Below, in pieces: positions 18,223 to 26,332 of a stretch of 64,000 nt of DNA. Location of the stretch: assembly GCF_027587175.1 (NCBI RefSeq), contig NZ_JAPCID010000002.1, positions 124,001-188,000 of the forward strand. The letters run 5' to 3'. A model generated the notes under the pieces. The model was not told the origin of the DNA and searched no databases. It saw nothing but the letters and a program-made list of their open reading frames with translations. The DNA is from Solirubrobacter deserti (GTDB lineage: Bacteria; Actinomycetota; Thermoleophilia; Solirubrobacterales; Solirubrobacteraceae). How positions within the stretch are numbered: position 1 is the first letter of the stretch; each line of letters starts with the position of its first letter. The translations under genes and the position numbers were made by a program.

Positions 18223-18232
18223 GGCGCACGAT
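18211..18232 (-). promoter_or_regulatory. Perfect 22-base palindrome over the CDF start codon
   Basis: The two halves ATCGTGCGCCA and TGGCGCACGAT are exact reverse complements without a spacer, and the CDF ATG sits at the centre. In RNA it could pair with itself only with a small loop, or act as DNA operator or dimeric RNA site. Its position between the 44-codon gene and the exporter suggests control of the exporter. Confidence 0.5.
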
Positions 18233-18237
18233 GCTAG

Positions 18238-18372
18238 CTACGCGGTGCTGACCGCCAGGCGGGGCTCCACCGGCGTCGCGTTGCGGAACAGGTCGAGCAC
18301 CGGGCAGTGGGCGTTGCCCGCCTCGGTGCCGATGGCTTGCTCGTTGGCTTCGATCGCGGCGGTGACCGACAT
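18238..18372 (-). CDS. 44-residue protein with perfect Shine-Dalgarno, upstream of the CDF exporter
   Basis: The ATG at 18372 is preceded by CCCAGGAGGTCGAGT, with a full AGGAGG at ideal spacing, one of the best ribosome sites in the window. That is the main reason to call a gene this short. The product is acidic to neutral, has one Cys in NAHCPVLDLF, and lacks a membrane helix. The Cys region loosely recalls the ICPxSxxL segment of OsmC-type peroxidases, so a shortened relative is conceivable but unproven. It ends 15 bases before the CDF gene, so it is either a leader peptide or a small partner. A 16-base operator-like palindrome lies just upstream. Confidence 0.55.
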   Translation of the reverse strand: MSVTAAIEANEQAIGTEAGNAHCPVLDLFRNATPVEPRLAVSTA

Positions 18373-18399
18373 ACTCGACCTCCTGGGAGGAAATAGTGG

Positions 18400-18415
18400 A
18401 AACCCGGTCGGGTTT
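18400..18415. promoter_or_regulatory. Operator-like inverted repeat AAACCCG-N2-CGGGTTT
   Basis: A perfect 7-base inverted repeat with a 2-base spacer lies between the divergent genes at 18372 (minus) and 18434 (plus). Size and symmetry fit a dimeric TetR/MarR-type repressor site. A TACGCT hexamer at 18421-18426 could be the -10 of the plus gene, with initiation close to its ATG. The regulator is not identified. Confidence 0.5.
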
Positions 18416-18433
18416 ATCGGTACGCTACCCGGC

Positions 18434-19189
18434 ATGACCCATCCGCTGCACCGCCTCCTCGAGCTCAGCCACCCCTCGGCTCAGGTCGCGGTGCCCGGAC
18501 CGGTCGAGCCGGCGCTGATCTCCTACTACCTCGAGCTGATCGGTGTCGGGGCGGGAGACCGGATCGTCGAGAGCGTATACGAGCCGGAGCCCGCGGTCGT
18601 CTCCCTCAACGACCTGCGGGCGGCTCGCGTCCCGCTCGCCCCCGCGGACGCCGACCCCGCGGCCACCGTGCGCGTCCGCGTGCGGGCCGACCACTCGGTG
18701 CAGGTGCTGTCCGCGCACGACCGGCTCCCGGACGGCGGCACGCGGCTGTCCTCCGGCGCGGCCTACATCGACGAGCTCTACCGCCACGGCGCGCGCACGG
18801 GCGCGCGGGTGGCGGCGAACGGCTTCACCGGCGCCTTCGCGCTCGACTTCGACCAAGCCGCCGCCGCGATCGGGCCGAGCGACCAGCCGGAGGAGCACGC
18901 GCACGCGACGCTGCTCGCCCTGCGCGCGAACGCCTTCCGCGCCGGCACCGTCTTCTTCGACGGCGACTGGCGTGAGGCCGTCGCGGCCCTGCGCGCGTCC
19001 GGGGCCGCCTGGAACCCGATCGCGCGCGCGGGCGTGGTGCTGTACGGGCTGGAGTCGCTCGCGGACACGGGCGAGCTGAGCCTGGTCGCGCTCGGCAACG
19101 CGCGCACGGAGGCCGAGCAGTGCTTCTACGCGGGCGCGGGCGCGCTCGCCGCCGTCCACGCGGCGACGACGTTGCGCTCGGCGGCGTAG
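18434..19189 (+). CDS. Hypothetical soluble protein
   Basis: About 251 residues, alpha/beta, with no signal peptide or membrane helix and no motif that I can assign. The start is the ATG at 18434 (MTHPLHRLLEL), only 8 bases after a possible -10 hexamer, so the message may be leaderless. The reading frame upstream of this ATG is not coding-like. Its last 64 bases overlap the convergent NmrA-type gene. The operator-like palindrome at 18400 suggests it is co-regulated with the divergent small gene and CDF exporter. Confidence 0.65.
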   Translation: MTHPLHRLLELSHPSAQVAVPGPVEPALISYYLELIGVGAGDRIVESVYEPEPAVVSLNDLRAARVPLAPADADPAATVRVRVRADHSVQVLSAHDRLPDGGTRLSSGAAYIDELYRHGARTGARVAANGFTGAFALDFDQAAAAIGPSDQPEEHAHATLLALRANAFRAGTVFFDGDWREAVAALRASGAAWNPIARAGVVLYGLESLADTGELSLVALGNARTEAEQCFYAGAGALAAVHAATTLRSAA

Positions 19190-19986
19190 GCGTCGAACGA
19201 CCGCGGCGGGCGTCCGGTGACGCGCTCGACGTCGTCCGTCGGGCCGTTCGCGCTCGCGCGGATCAGCCCGGTGAGGTCGGCCAGCAGCTGGGCGTAGTCG
19301 GCCGGGACGCCGTTGGCCATCAGGTCGTCGCGCCACGCCTCCGGCGACGGGTCGACGTGACGGACCGCGCGGCCCGACGCCGCGGTGATCTTTTCCGCCA
19401 CCTGCGCGAACGAGAGCGCCTCCGGCCCGGCCAGCGTGTACTCGGCGCCGGCGTGCGCGTCCGGGTCCAGCAGCGTCGCCGCCGCGACGTCGGCGATGTC
19501 GTCGGCGTGGATGAAGGCCTCCGCGCCGTCGCCGGTGGGCGCGACGACGATGCCGTCGCTGACGATCGTGGGCGCGAAGAAGAACTCGTCGAAGTCCTGC
19601 ATGAACCAGCCGGGGCGCAGGATCGAGTGGGTGAACGCGGTCCGGCGGCCGAGCTCGAGCTCGACGGCGCGATGGGCGTTCTCCGGCGGCGCGAGCTCGA
19701 CGCCACGGGCGCTGAGGAACGTGACGTGGCGGACGCCGGCGGCCTCGGACCGGTCGAACAGCTGCACCGCGTACCCGACGTAGCCGAGGTCGAAGTCGGG
19801 CGCGACGACGTAGACGGCGGCCGCGCCGGCGAGCGCGGCGTCGTAGGTCGAGGGGTCGTGCCAGTCGAAGCGCACGTCGGCGTTCTTGCGCGCAGCCGTG
19901 CGGACCGTCGCGCCCGCGGCGCGCAGGCGAGGAGCGATGCGGCGACCGGTCTTGCCGGTGCCCCCGAGAACCAGAATCGTGCTCAT
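19126..19986 (-). CDS. NmrA-like/atypical SDR NAD(P)-binding oxidoreductase
   Basis: A Rossmann-fold protein of about 286 residues. It opens with ILVLGGTGKTGRRIAPRL, whose GGTGxTG motif is diagnostic of NmrA and atypical extended SDRs. The middle has LRPGWFMQDF, and FIHADDIADVAA is typical of the NAD(P)H:quinone or isoflavone-reductase-like group. The classical catalytic YxxxK is not obvious, so it may sense or bind NADP(H) rather than reduce a substrate. It is divergent from an AraC-type regulator 57 bases away, which is its likely controller. Its 3' end overlaps the convergent unknown gene. Confidence 0.85.
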   Translation of the reverse strand: MSTILVLGGTGKTGRRIAPRLRAAGATVRTAARKNADVRFDWHDPSTYDAALAGAAAVYVVAPDFDLGYVGYAVQLFDRSEAAGVRHVTFLSARGVELAPPENAHRAVELELGRRTAFTHSILRPGWFMQDFDEFFFAPTIVSDGIVVAPTGDGAEAFIHADDIADVAAATLLDPDAHAGAEYTLAGPEALSFAQVAEKITAASGRAVRHVDPSPEAWRDDLMANGVPADYAQLLADLTGLIRASANGPTDDVERVTGRPPRSFDAYAAERNVVAAWTAASAPAPA

Positions 19987-20043
19987 ACGTGCAGTTCACC
20001 GCACAGAATCGAGATGATCCATGCTTGATCCGCTCTCTCAGAT

Positions 20044-20991
20044 ATGCGATCGTCTCGCCTCGTGGACTTGGTGACAGACATGCTGGAGCGCGCACGCGCC
20101 CGCGGCGCGTGCTTTTCGCACTCCGTCATCCGCGGTCCGTTCGGGCTCGCGTTCGACGCGGTCGCCGGGCTCGCCGTGCACGCCGTCGTGGAGGGCGAGC
20201 TGTTCCTGTGGACGGACGACCGGACGCGCTGCGAGCGGCTGATCTCGGGCGACATCGCGCTCGTGCGCGGCGGGCTCGACCACTGCCTGGCGACCTCGCC
20301 GGACGCGGCGCTGACGCCGCTCGACGACTTCCTCGCGGACACCCGCGTGTCCGAGCGCCGGTACGCGAGCGGCACGGAAGGCGACCCGGCCGAGTTCTTC
20401 TGCGGCGCCTACATGTTCGAGGGCGACCTGTGCGACGAGCTGCTGCGCCGGCTGCCGGACACGATCCGCCTGCGGCCCGCGGCGGGCAGCGCCCTGCGTA
20501 CGACGCTCGACCTGCTCGCGCGCGAGATGGACACCGACGAGCCGGGCCAGCAGACGCTGCTCGACCGGCTGCTGGACGTCGCGCTCGTCCAGGCGCTGCG
20601 CGAGCACTTCACGGCGATGCGGGAGGACGCGCCGGCGTGGTACCGCGCATCCGCCGATCCGCAGCTCGGCCCGGCGCTGCGCGCGGTGCACGCCCGGCCG
20701 GACCACCCCTGGACGGTCGAGTCGCTCGCCGCCGAGGCCACGCTGTCACGCGCGGCGTTCGCCCGCCGCTTCAGCGCAGCGCTCGGCGTCGCGCCGCTCA
20801 CGTACGTCACGAGCTGGCGGATGGCGCTCGCCCGCGAGCAGCTGCGCGACTCCGAAGACCAGATCGCCGCCGTCGCCTCCGCCCTGGGCTACGCGTCCGA
20901 GTTCTCGTTCGCCGCCGCGTTCAAGCGCCACCACGGTCTCGCGCCCGGCAAGTGGCGCGCTCAGGCGCACCTGGCCTCGGCCACCAGCTGA
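20044..20991 (+). CDS. AraC-family transcriptional regulator (cupin N-terminus)
   Basis: About 315 residues. The first 180 form a cupin-type sensing domain of the AraC_binding_2/cupin_6 type (GPFGLAFDAVAGLAVHAVVEG, then LISGDIALVRGG). Two helix-turn-helix units follow: WTVESLAAEATLSRAAFARRF and DQIAAVASALGYASEFSFAAAF, ending in the AraC signature. Regulators of this type commonly control an adjacent divergent oxidoreductase, here the NmrA-like gene. The shared 57-base gap contains GATCCAT-GCTT-GATC-type symmetry that could be the site. Its end overlaps the convergent kinase gene by 31 bases. Confidence 0.9.
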   Translation: MRSSRLVDLVTDMLERARARGACFSHSVIRGPFGLAFDAVAGLAVHAVVEGELFLWTDDRTRCERLISGDIALVRGGLDHCLATSPDAALTPLDDFLADTRVSERRYASGTEGDPAEFFCGAYMFEGDLCDELLRRLPDTIRLRPAAGSALRTTLDLLAREMDTDEPGQQTLLDRLLDVALVQALREHFTAMREDAPAWYRASADPQLGPALRAVHARPDHPWTVESLAAEATLSRAAFARRFSAALGVAPLTYVTSWRMALAREQLRDSEDQIAAVASALGYASEFSFAAAFKRHHGLAPGKWRAQAHLASATS

Positions 20992-22580
20992 TCGTTCGGC
21001 CCGCCCGCGTCGTCGGACTCGAGCACGATCGAGTCGACCTGGAAGGCCTCGCCGGCCACGACGTCGTCGGCCCAGCGGTACACGTGGACGTCGATCGTGT
21101 TGCCGTCCGCGGTGGCGACGTAGCTGGCGGACACGCGCTGGAAGGAGCCCGTCAGCGTCACCTTGCCCTCGGCGGTCGCGGCCGAGCCGGCGTCCGTGCC
21201 GGGCTTCCACTCGCGGATCGCGATGCACACCGGCTTGCCCTCCGTCGACTCGGTCGCCCTGACCCAGGCGCTCGCGGTGTAGTGCCGGCCCTTCACCGAC
21301 CCTTCGACGACCGAGTCGGGCTCGTCGTCGACCGCGTACTGATCGCCGTCCACGTTCGACGTCACGCGCGCGACCTGGCTGCCGTCTCGCGCGCCGTCGG
21401 CGGCCTCGACCACCATCGTCGACTGGAACGCCACCCAGCCGCTGGTGCCCTGCTCGAACGAGCCGTTGGTCGCCAGGTCGTCGACGGGCTCCTCCCCGCC
21501 GCCTCCGAGCAGCACCACGACGACCACGACCGCCGCGATCACCGCGAGCGCGGCGGCCACGAACGGCCACCGGCGCGGGCCGGCGCGCTCGGCCGGCGTC
21601 CCGTGCACGCGGCCCGGGTCCACGTGCGGCGCGAGCGGACCCGGCGGAAGGTCCGGCGGCGGCGGCGCGTAGGGCGTGGCCGTGACCGGCAGCGCGGGCG
21701 CCGTCTCGTCCACGACCAGCACCTCGCCGGGGTGGTTGAGCAGCCGCGCGTCACGGCGCCAGCGCGGGCCGAGGACGTCGACGACGATCTCCTCGAGCGC
21801 GTCCCAGGCGGCCGCCGCCGACGGCGGGCGCTGCCGGCGGGCCTTCTCCGCCCTCCCCGCCACCCCCGCCGCCAGCCCGGGGGCGGCGTGTTGCACGGGC
21901 GGGGTCGGGTCCCTGGCGTGCCGCATCAGGACCGCCACCGGTGCCTCGACGTCGTGGAACGGGCGCCGCCCCGTCAGCAGCTCGTACGCGAGGCAGCCCG
22001 TGCTGTAGAGGTCGGTCCACGGGCCGACGTCCTTGCCCAGCGCCTGCTCGGGCGCCATGTAGGCCGGCGTGCCGATCATCATCCCCGTGGACGTCTTCAG
22101 CGTGCCCGCGCCGACGGCGTCAGTGGCCTTGGCGATCCCGAAGTCGGCGACCTTCACGCGTCCGTCCGCGCTCACAAGCACGTTCTCGGGCTTGAGGTCG
22201 CGATGGACGATCCCGGCCTGCTCGGCCGCCATCAGCCCCGCGAGCACGCTCTCGAGCACGCCCGCGATCTGCGGCAGGTCCAGGTGGCCGACGAACGGCC
22301 GCAGCGAGCCGCGCTCGAGGTGCTCCATGGCCAGGAACGGGACGCCGGCGTGCTCGAAGTACTCGAACACCGTCACGATGTGCGGATCGCTGAGCGACCC
22401 GGCCAGCCGCGCCTCGCGCAGGAAGCGCTGGACGTCCTCCCCGCGCAGCGCCCGCAGCTCCTTCAGCGCGACGAGCCGCTGCAGGTCCGGCTGTCGCGCC
22501 AGGTGGACGATCGCCATCCCGCCCTCGCCCAGGACCCGTAGCACTTCGTAGCGCCCAACGGTAGGCGCGGCGTCAGACAC
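20961..22580 (-). CDS. Membrane serine/threonine kinase with extracellular carbohydrate-binding-like domain
   Basis: A Hanks-type kinase of 539 residues. It has a Gly-rich loop (LGEGGMA), K40, HRDLKPEN (about 126-133), DFG (146-148) and TPAYMAPEQ, so all catalytic residues are present. The end of the C-lobe is a little short (AEKARRQRPPS where a longer helix is usual). A Pro-rich linker leads to one membrane helix (about 345-367). Outside follows a beta-sandwich resembling the CBM4/9 type (NGSFEQGTSGW, AWVRATESTEGK). The protein probably binds an extracellular ligand such as a glycan and signals inward. Targets are unknown. Confidence 0.88.
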   Translation of the reverse strand: MSDAAPTVGRYEVLRVLGEGGMAIVHLARQPDLQRLVALKELRALRGEDVQRFLREARLAGSLSDPHIVTVFEYFEHAGVPFLAMEHLERGSLRPFVGHLDLPQIAGVLESVLAGLMAAEQAGIVHRDLKPENVLVSADGRVKVADFGIAKATDAVGAGTLKTSTGMMIGTPAYMAPEQALGKDVGPWTDLYSTGCLAYELLTGRRPFHDVEAPVAVLMRHARDPTPPVQHAAPGLAAGVAGRAEKARRQRPPSAAAAWDALEEIVVDVLGPRWRRDARLLNHPGEVLVVDETAPALPVTATPYAPPPPDLPPGPLAPHVDPGRVHGTPAERAGPRRWPFVAAALAVIAAVVVVVVLLGGGGEEPVDDLATNGSFEQGTSGWVAFQSTMVVEAADGARDGSQVARVTSNVDGDQYAVDDEPDSVVEGSVKGRHYTASAWVRATESTEGKPVCIAIREWKPGTDAGSAATAEGKVTLTGSFQRVSASYVATADGNTIDVHVYRWADDVVAGEAFQVDSIVLESDDAGGPNDQLVAEARCA

Positions 22581-22659
22581 CGGTCAACGATCCTCTGTAG
22601 TAGATAGGGCGTTACAACTCGTTCACGATTCGCAACGGCAAGCGGTCCAGGGTCCCGGG

Positions 22660-24860
22660 ATGGACTCGACTCGCCGTTCCTTCATCCGGGGCATAGCCTC
22701 CGCGGGCGCATCGACTGTGGCCGCGGTCGCCCTGGACCGTACCGGCTACCTGGACACCGCGACGGCACTTGCCCAGAGCGCCACGCCGAGCGACTTCTCG
22801 GCCTTCCGCGCCATCGCGGCCTCCTCGGCCGATGCGTTCGAGGTCCCGGCGGGCTACCGCGCGCAGGTGATCATCGGCTACGGCGACCAGGTGGCCAACG
22901 AGGACGGCACGGTCATCACGTACGGCTACAACAACGACTTCCTCGCCTACTTCCCGCTCAACGGGTCCAGCGAGGGGCTGCTGTTCATCAACCACGAGTA
23001 CCCCGCGCCGTTCTTCCAGCACGGCGTGACCTCGGCCCCGGCGAAGACCGCCGCGCAGGTCGAGATCGAACGCGGGTCGGTCGGCAACTCGGTCCTGCAC
23101 GTCCGCCGCGCCGCGGACGGCACGTGGTCCGTCGTGTCCCCGTCACGCTACAACCGCCGCATCACCGGCGGGGGCCCGACCCTGAACTTCACGGGACCGC
23201 TGGCGAACAACCCGGCCTACCCGGGCATCGGCGCGACCGCGAGCGGCTCGCTGGCGAACTGCTCGGGCGGCATCACGCCCTGGGGCACGGCGCTCAGCTG
23301 CGAGGAGAACTACCAGGACTACCTCGGCTACGGCTGGGACCAGGCCCGCACCGGCACGACCGACTACATCAACGGCAACGGCTCGGATGCGTCGGCCCAG
23401 CCGGCCAAGTACGGTTGGGTGTGCGAGCACGACCCGTACGACCCGAGCTTCGTGGGCCGCAAGCACACCGCGCTGGGGCGCTTCCGGCACGAGAACACGG
23501 CCTTCCGCGCGCTGGCGAACAAGCCGTTCGTGCTCTACATGGGTGACGACGTCAACAACGGCGGCGTCTACAAGTTCGTCTCCGACCTGCCCTACCGCCC
23601 CGGGCGGCGCGAGGAGAACCTGCGCATCCTCGAGTCCGGGACGCTCTACATCGCGCGCTGGGACCGCAGAGCCGGCGCACCTTCGACGGGAACTTCAACC
23701 TCACGAGCGAGACGAGCGGCACCGGTTACTGGCGCGAGGTCCAGGAGGGTGAGCTCGTCGACACCCAGGCTCGCATCCGGGCCGCAGTCGGCAACAGCGA
23801 GTTCGACACGCACTACGCGACCAACCGGCCTGAGGACGTCGAGGTCGACGAGGACGGCACCGTCTACATCGCGCTGACCAACAACAGCACCGTCAACGAC
23901 ACCCACGGGTCGATCCGGCGCCTGCGCGAGGCGAACAACGACCCGGCCTCGGTCGGCGCCGGCGCGCAGTTCACCTGGGAGGACTGGTCCGCGGGCGGCC
24001 CGACCGGCCGTCCCGAGCCGGGTGAGCAGGGCTTCTCGTCACCGGACAACCTCGTCTTCGACAAGGCCGGCAACCTCTGGGTCGTCACCGACGTCTCCTC
24101 GAGCGCGCTCAACAACGACCGCACGACGACCGCCCAGCGCGTGCGCTTCCATCAGAACAACGCCGTCTACATGGTCCCCCGCACGGGTCCGAACGCCGGC
24201 GTCGCGTTCCGGTTCGCCAACATGCCGGTCGAGGCCGAGGGCACCGGTCCGTACTTCACGCCGGACGAGCAGACGCTGTTCGTCAACGTCCAGCACCCGG
24301 GCGAGGAGACCCCGTCCGTGAACAACGGCGGCGTGTACGGCAACGTCACGACCTACAGCTCGTACTGGCCGAAGGGCAACAAGACCACGGGCCAGAACCC
24401 CTCGACCCCCGTCCCGTCGCTGGTGGCGATCTCCAAGATCCCGCCCGGCCAGGAGCCCCCGCCCGGCGGCGGCAACGTCATCCCGCCCCCGCCCGGCGCG
24501 GACAAGTCGCCGACGTACATCTCGTTCGTCTCGGCCGGCCGCCAGAGCCTGGCGACGCTGATCGGCAGCCGCGGCACGTCGTTCAAGCTGCGGGTGGACG
24601 AGCCGTCGACGCTGATCGTCACGCTCTACGGCCAGCTCACCACGCGCAAGGGCCGCCGTGGCAAGCCGCGCCGGCTCGCCCGCGTCACCCAGCGCGTCAC
24701 GGCGCCGGGCGAGATCACGGTGCGTCTGCGCCCGGCCGCCGCGCTGCGCGTGCTGCTGCGCCGCGAGCGCACGGTCCCGGCGTCGCTGGCCGTGACCGCG
24801 ACGGACGCGGCGGGCAACAAGTCGACGCGTACCAAGCGGCTGTCCTTCCGCCGCTCCTAG
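22660..24860 (+). pseudogene. PhoX-like (DUF839) Tat-exported phosphatase, one-base frameshift near 23665
   Basis: Calcium-dependent alkaline phosphatase family. The N-terminus has a twin-arginine signal (STRRSFIRG, then an Ala-rich helix). Blocks typical of DUF839 follow: FINHEYPAPFF, GGITPWGTALSCEENYQDY and FVLYMGDDVNNGGVYKFV. At 23665 the frame breaks: after LYIARWD, adding one base (probably a third C in GACC) restores RRTFDGNFNLTSETSG and the rest, which stays open to 24860. The restored protein is about 733 residues with a C-terminal Pro-linked beta domain. Either a sequencing deletion or a recent inactivation explains it; all other sequence is intact. A strong hairpin follows the stop. 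Confidence 0.8.
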
Positions 24861-24866
24861 CCGTCC

Positions 24867-24900
24867 GGCGTGGCGGCGCGTGTTGGCGCGCCGCCACGCC
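24867..24900. terminator. Bidirectional terminator hairpin between convergent genes
   Basis: A perfect 14-base stem (GGCGTGGCGGCGCG with its exact complement) and a 6-base loop fill the gap between the PhoX-like gene and the convergent GT2 gene. Stem strength and position support termination for both strands, although no T-run is present, as is common in very GC-rich actinobacteria. Confidence 0.8.
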
Positions 24901-24901
24901 C

Positions 24902-26332
24902 TCAGCTGCTGTTCGACAACTGATCGCTCGGCGCGGTCTGGAAGCCGCGCCGCTGCATGTCGCCCCAGGACTTCTTGCCCCGGATGAGATCCCAGAACGC
25001 GACGCCGCGCCAGAGATCCGTGAGCTGCCGGTAGCCCAGGTTCTCGATCGCGGCGTACGCGGACATGCGCAGGATCTCCCGCCCGCGCGGGTGGCGGCGG
25101 AACGAGAACTCCTCCAGCGCGAGCGCGCTGATCGAGAGCAGCTGGCCGAGCATCACCGCGAACACGAAGAAGGCGAGCACGAACGGCCAGGACAGCAGGC
25201 CGAGCGCCCACGAGATCGGCAGCACCAGGTAGCCGAGCAGCGCGATCGGCGGGCCGAGCAGCTCGAACACGATGAAGTACGGCATCGCGAGCATCCCGAG
25301 CGCGCCGTAGCGCGGGTTCAGCGTCATCCGCTTGTGCCGCCACAGCGTCTCGAACAGCCCGCGCTGCCAGCGCCGGCGCTGCCGCGACAGGACCTTCAGC
25401 GTCTCCGGCGCCTCCGTCCAGCACACCGGGTCCGGGACGAACTGCACGCGGTACTCCTGGCCCGACTCCCGCATGTGCCGGTGCATGCGCACCACCAGCT
25501 CCATGTCCTCGCCGACGGTCGTGTGGTCCCAGCCGCCGACGGCCTCGACCGTCGAGCGCCGGAACAGCCCGAACGCGCCCGAGATGATCAGCAGCGCGTG
25601 CAGCTGGCTCCACCCCACGCGCCCGACCAGGAACGCGCGGAAGTACTCGACCACCTGCAGCGTCGCCAGGCGGTTCTTCGGGAGCCGGACCTCGGTCACG
25701 CGCCCGTCCTCGACGGTGCAGCCGTTCGCGATCCGGACGATCCCGCCCGTGGCCACGACCAGGTCGGGGTCGTCGAGCAGTGGCTTGGCGACACGCAGCA
25801 GCGCCTCCGGCTCGATGATCGCGTCGGCGTCGACCGCGCACACGTACGGGTAGCGCGCCGCGTCCACGCCCGCGTTGAGCGCGTCCGCCTTGCCGCCGTT
25901 CTCCTTGTCCACGACCAGCAGCTCCGGATGCCGCGGTGAGCGGTAGGTGCCGCGGATCGGCGCGTGCGCGACCGTCCCGCGCAGCGCCCGCGGCGCCTCC
26001 ACCAGGTCGAACGCGTCGTGCAGCTGCTGCAGCGTGGAGTCCTTGGAGCCGTCGTTGATCGCGATCACCTCGAACTCCGGGAAGCGCAGCTGCAGCAGCG
26101 CGTGCACGCTCTGGACGATCCCGGCCTCCTCGTTGTAGCCCGGCAGCAGGATGGAGATCGGCGGCGTCAGCGGCGAAGCGAGCGCCTCGTCGATCGCCGC
26201 GTACTCGAGCGAGTGCAGATAGCGCGTGATCGACCGCCAGGCGAGCGCGGTGAATGCGATGTAGAGCAGGTTCAGGACGGCGAAGTAGGCGATGACGACG
26301 ACGCCGAACGCCTCGATGACATCGCGGATCAC
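24902..26332 (-). CDS. GT2 processive membrane glycosyltransferase (cellulose/hyaluronan synthase-like)
   Basis: A 476-residue membrane enzyme. An N-terminal helix precedes the GT-A domain with ILLPGYNEEAGIV, INDGSKDST, the DxD-like VDADA and SGAFGLFRRS. The processive signature RQRRRWQRGL (QxxRW type) precedes about four C-terminal helices. All D,D,D,QxxRW elements are present, so it should be active, polymerising or extending a surface polysaccharide. It is the last gene of an overlapping unit: its ATG overlaps the stop of the HEAT protein by four bases. This suggests that the upstream kinase and response regulator control export or synthesis of this polymer. Confidence 0.9.
   Translation of the reverse strand: MIRDVIEAFGVVVIAYFAVLNLLYIAFTALAWRSITRYLHSLEYAAIDEALASPLTPPISILLPGYNEEAGIVQSVHALLQLRFPEFEVIAINDGSKDSTLQQLHDAFDLVEAPRALRGTVAHAPIRGTYRSPRHPELLVVDKENGGKADALNAGVDAARYPYVCAVDADAIIEPEALLRVAKPLLDDPDLVVATGGIVRIANGCTVEDGRVTEVRLPKNRLATLQVVEYFRAFLVGRVGWSQLHALLIISGAFGLFRRSTVEAVGGWDHTTVGEDMELVVRMHRHMRESGQEYRVQFVPDPVCWTEAPETLKVLSRQRRRWQRGLFETLWRHKRMTLNPRYGALGMLAMPYFIVFELLGPPIALLGYLVLPISWALGLLSWPFVLAFFVFAVMLGQLLSISALALEEFSFRRHPRGREILRMSAYAAIENLGYRQLTDLWRGVAFWDLIRGKKSWGDMQRRGFQTAPSDQLSNSS

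Noticed and set aside
19989-22541. An 850-codon plus-strand open frame
   Set aside because: It overlaps both the AraC gene (another frame) and the kinase gene (antisense), and has low-complexity translation without motifs.
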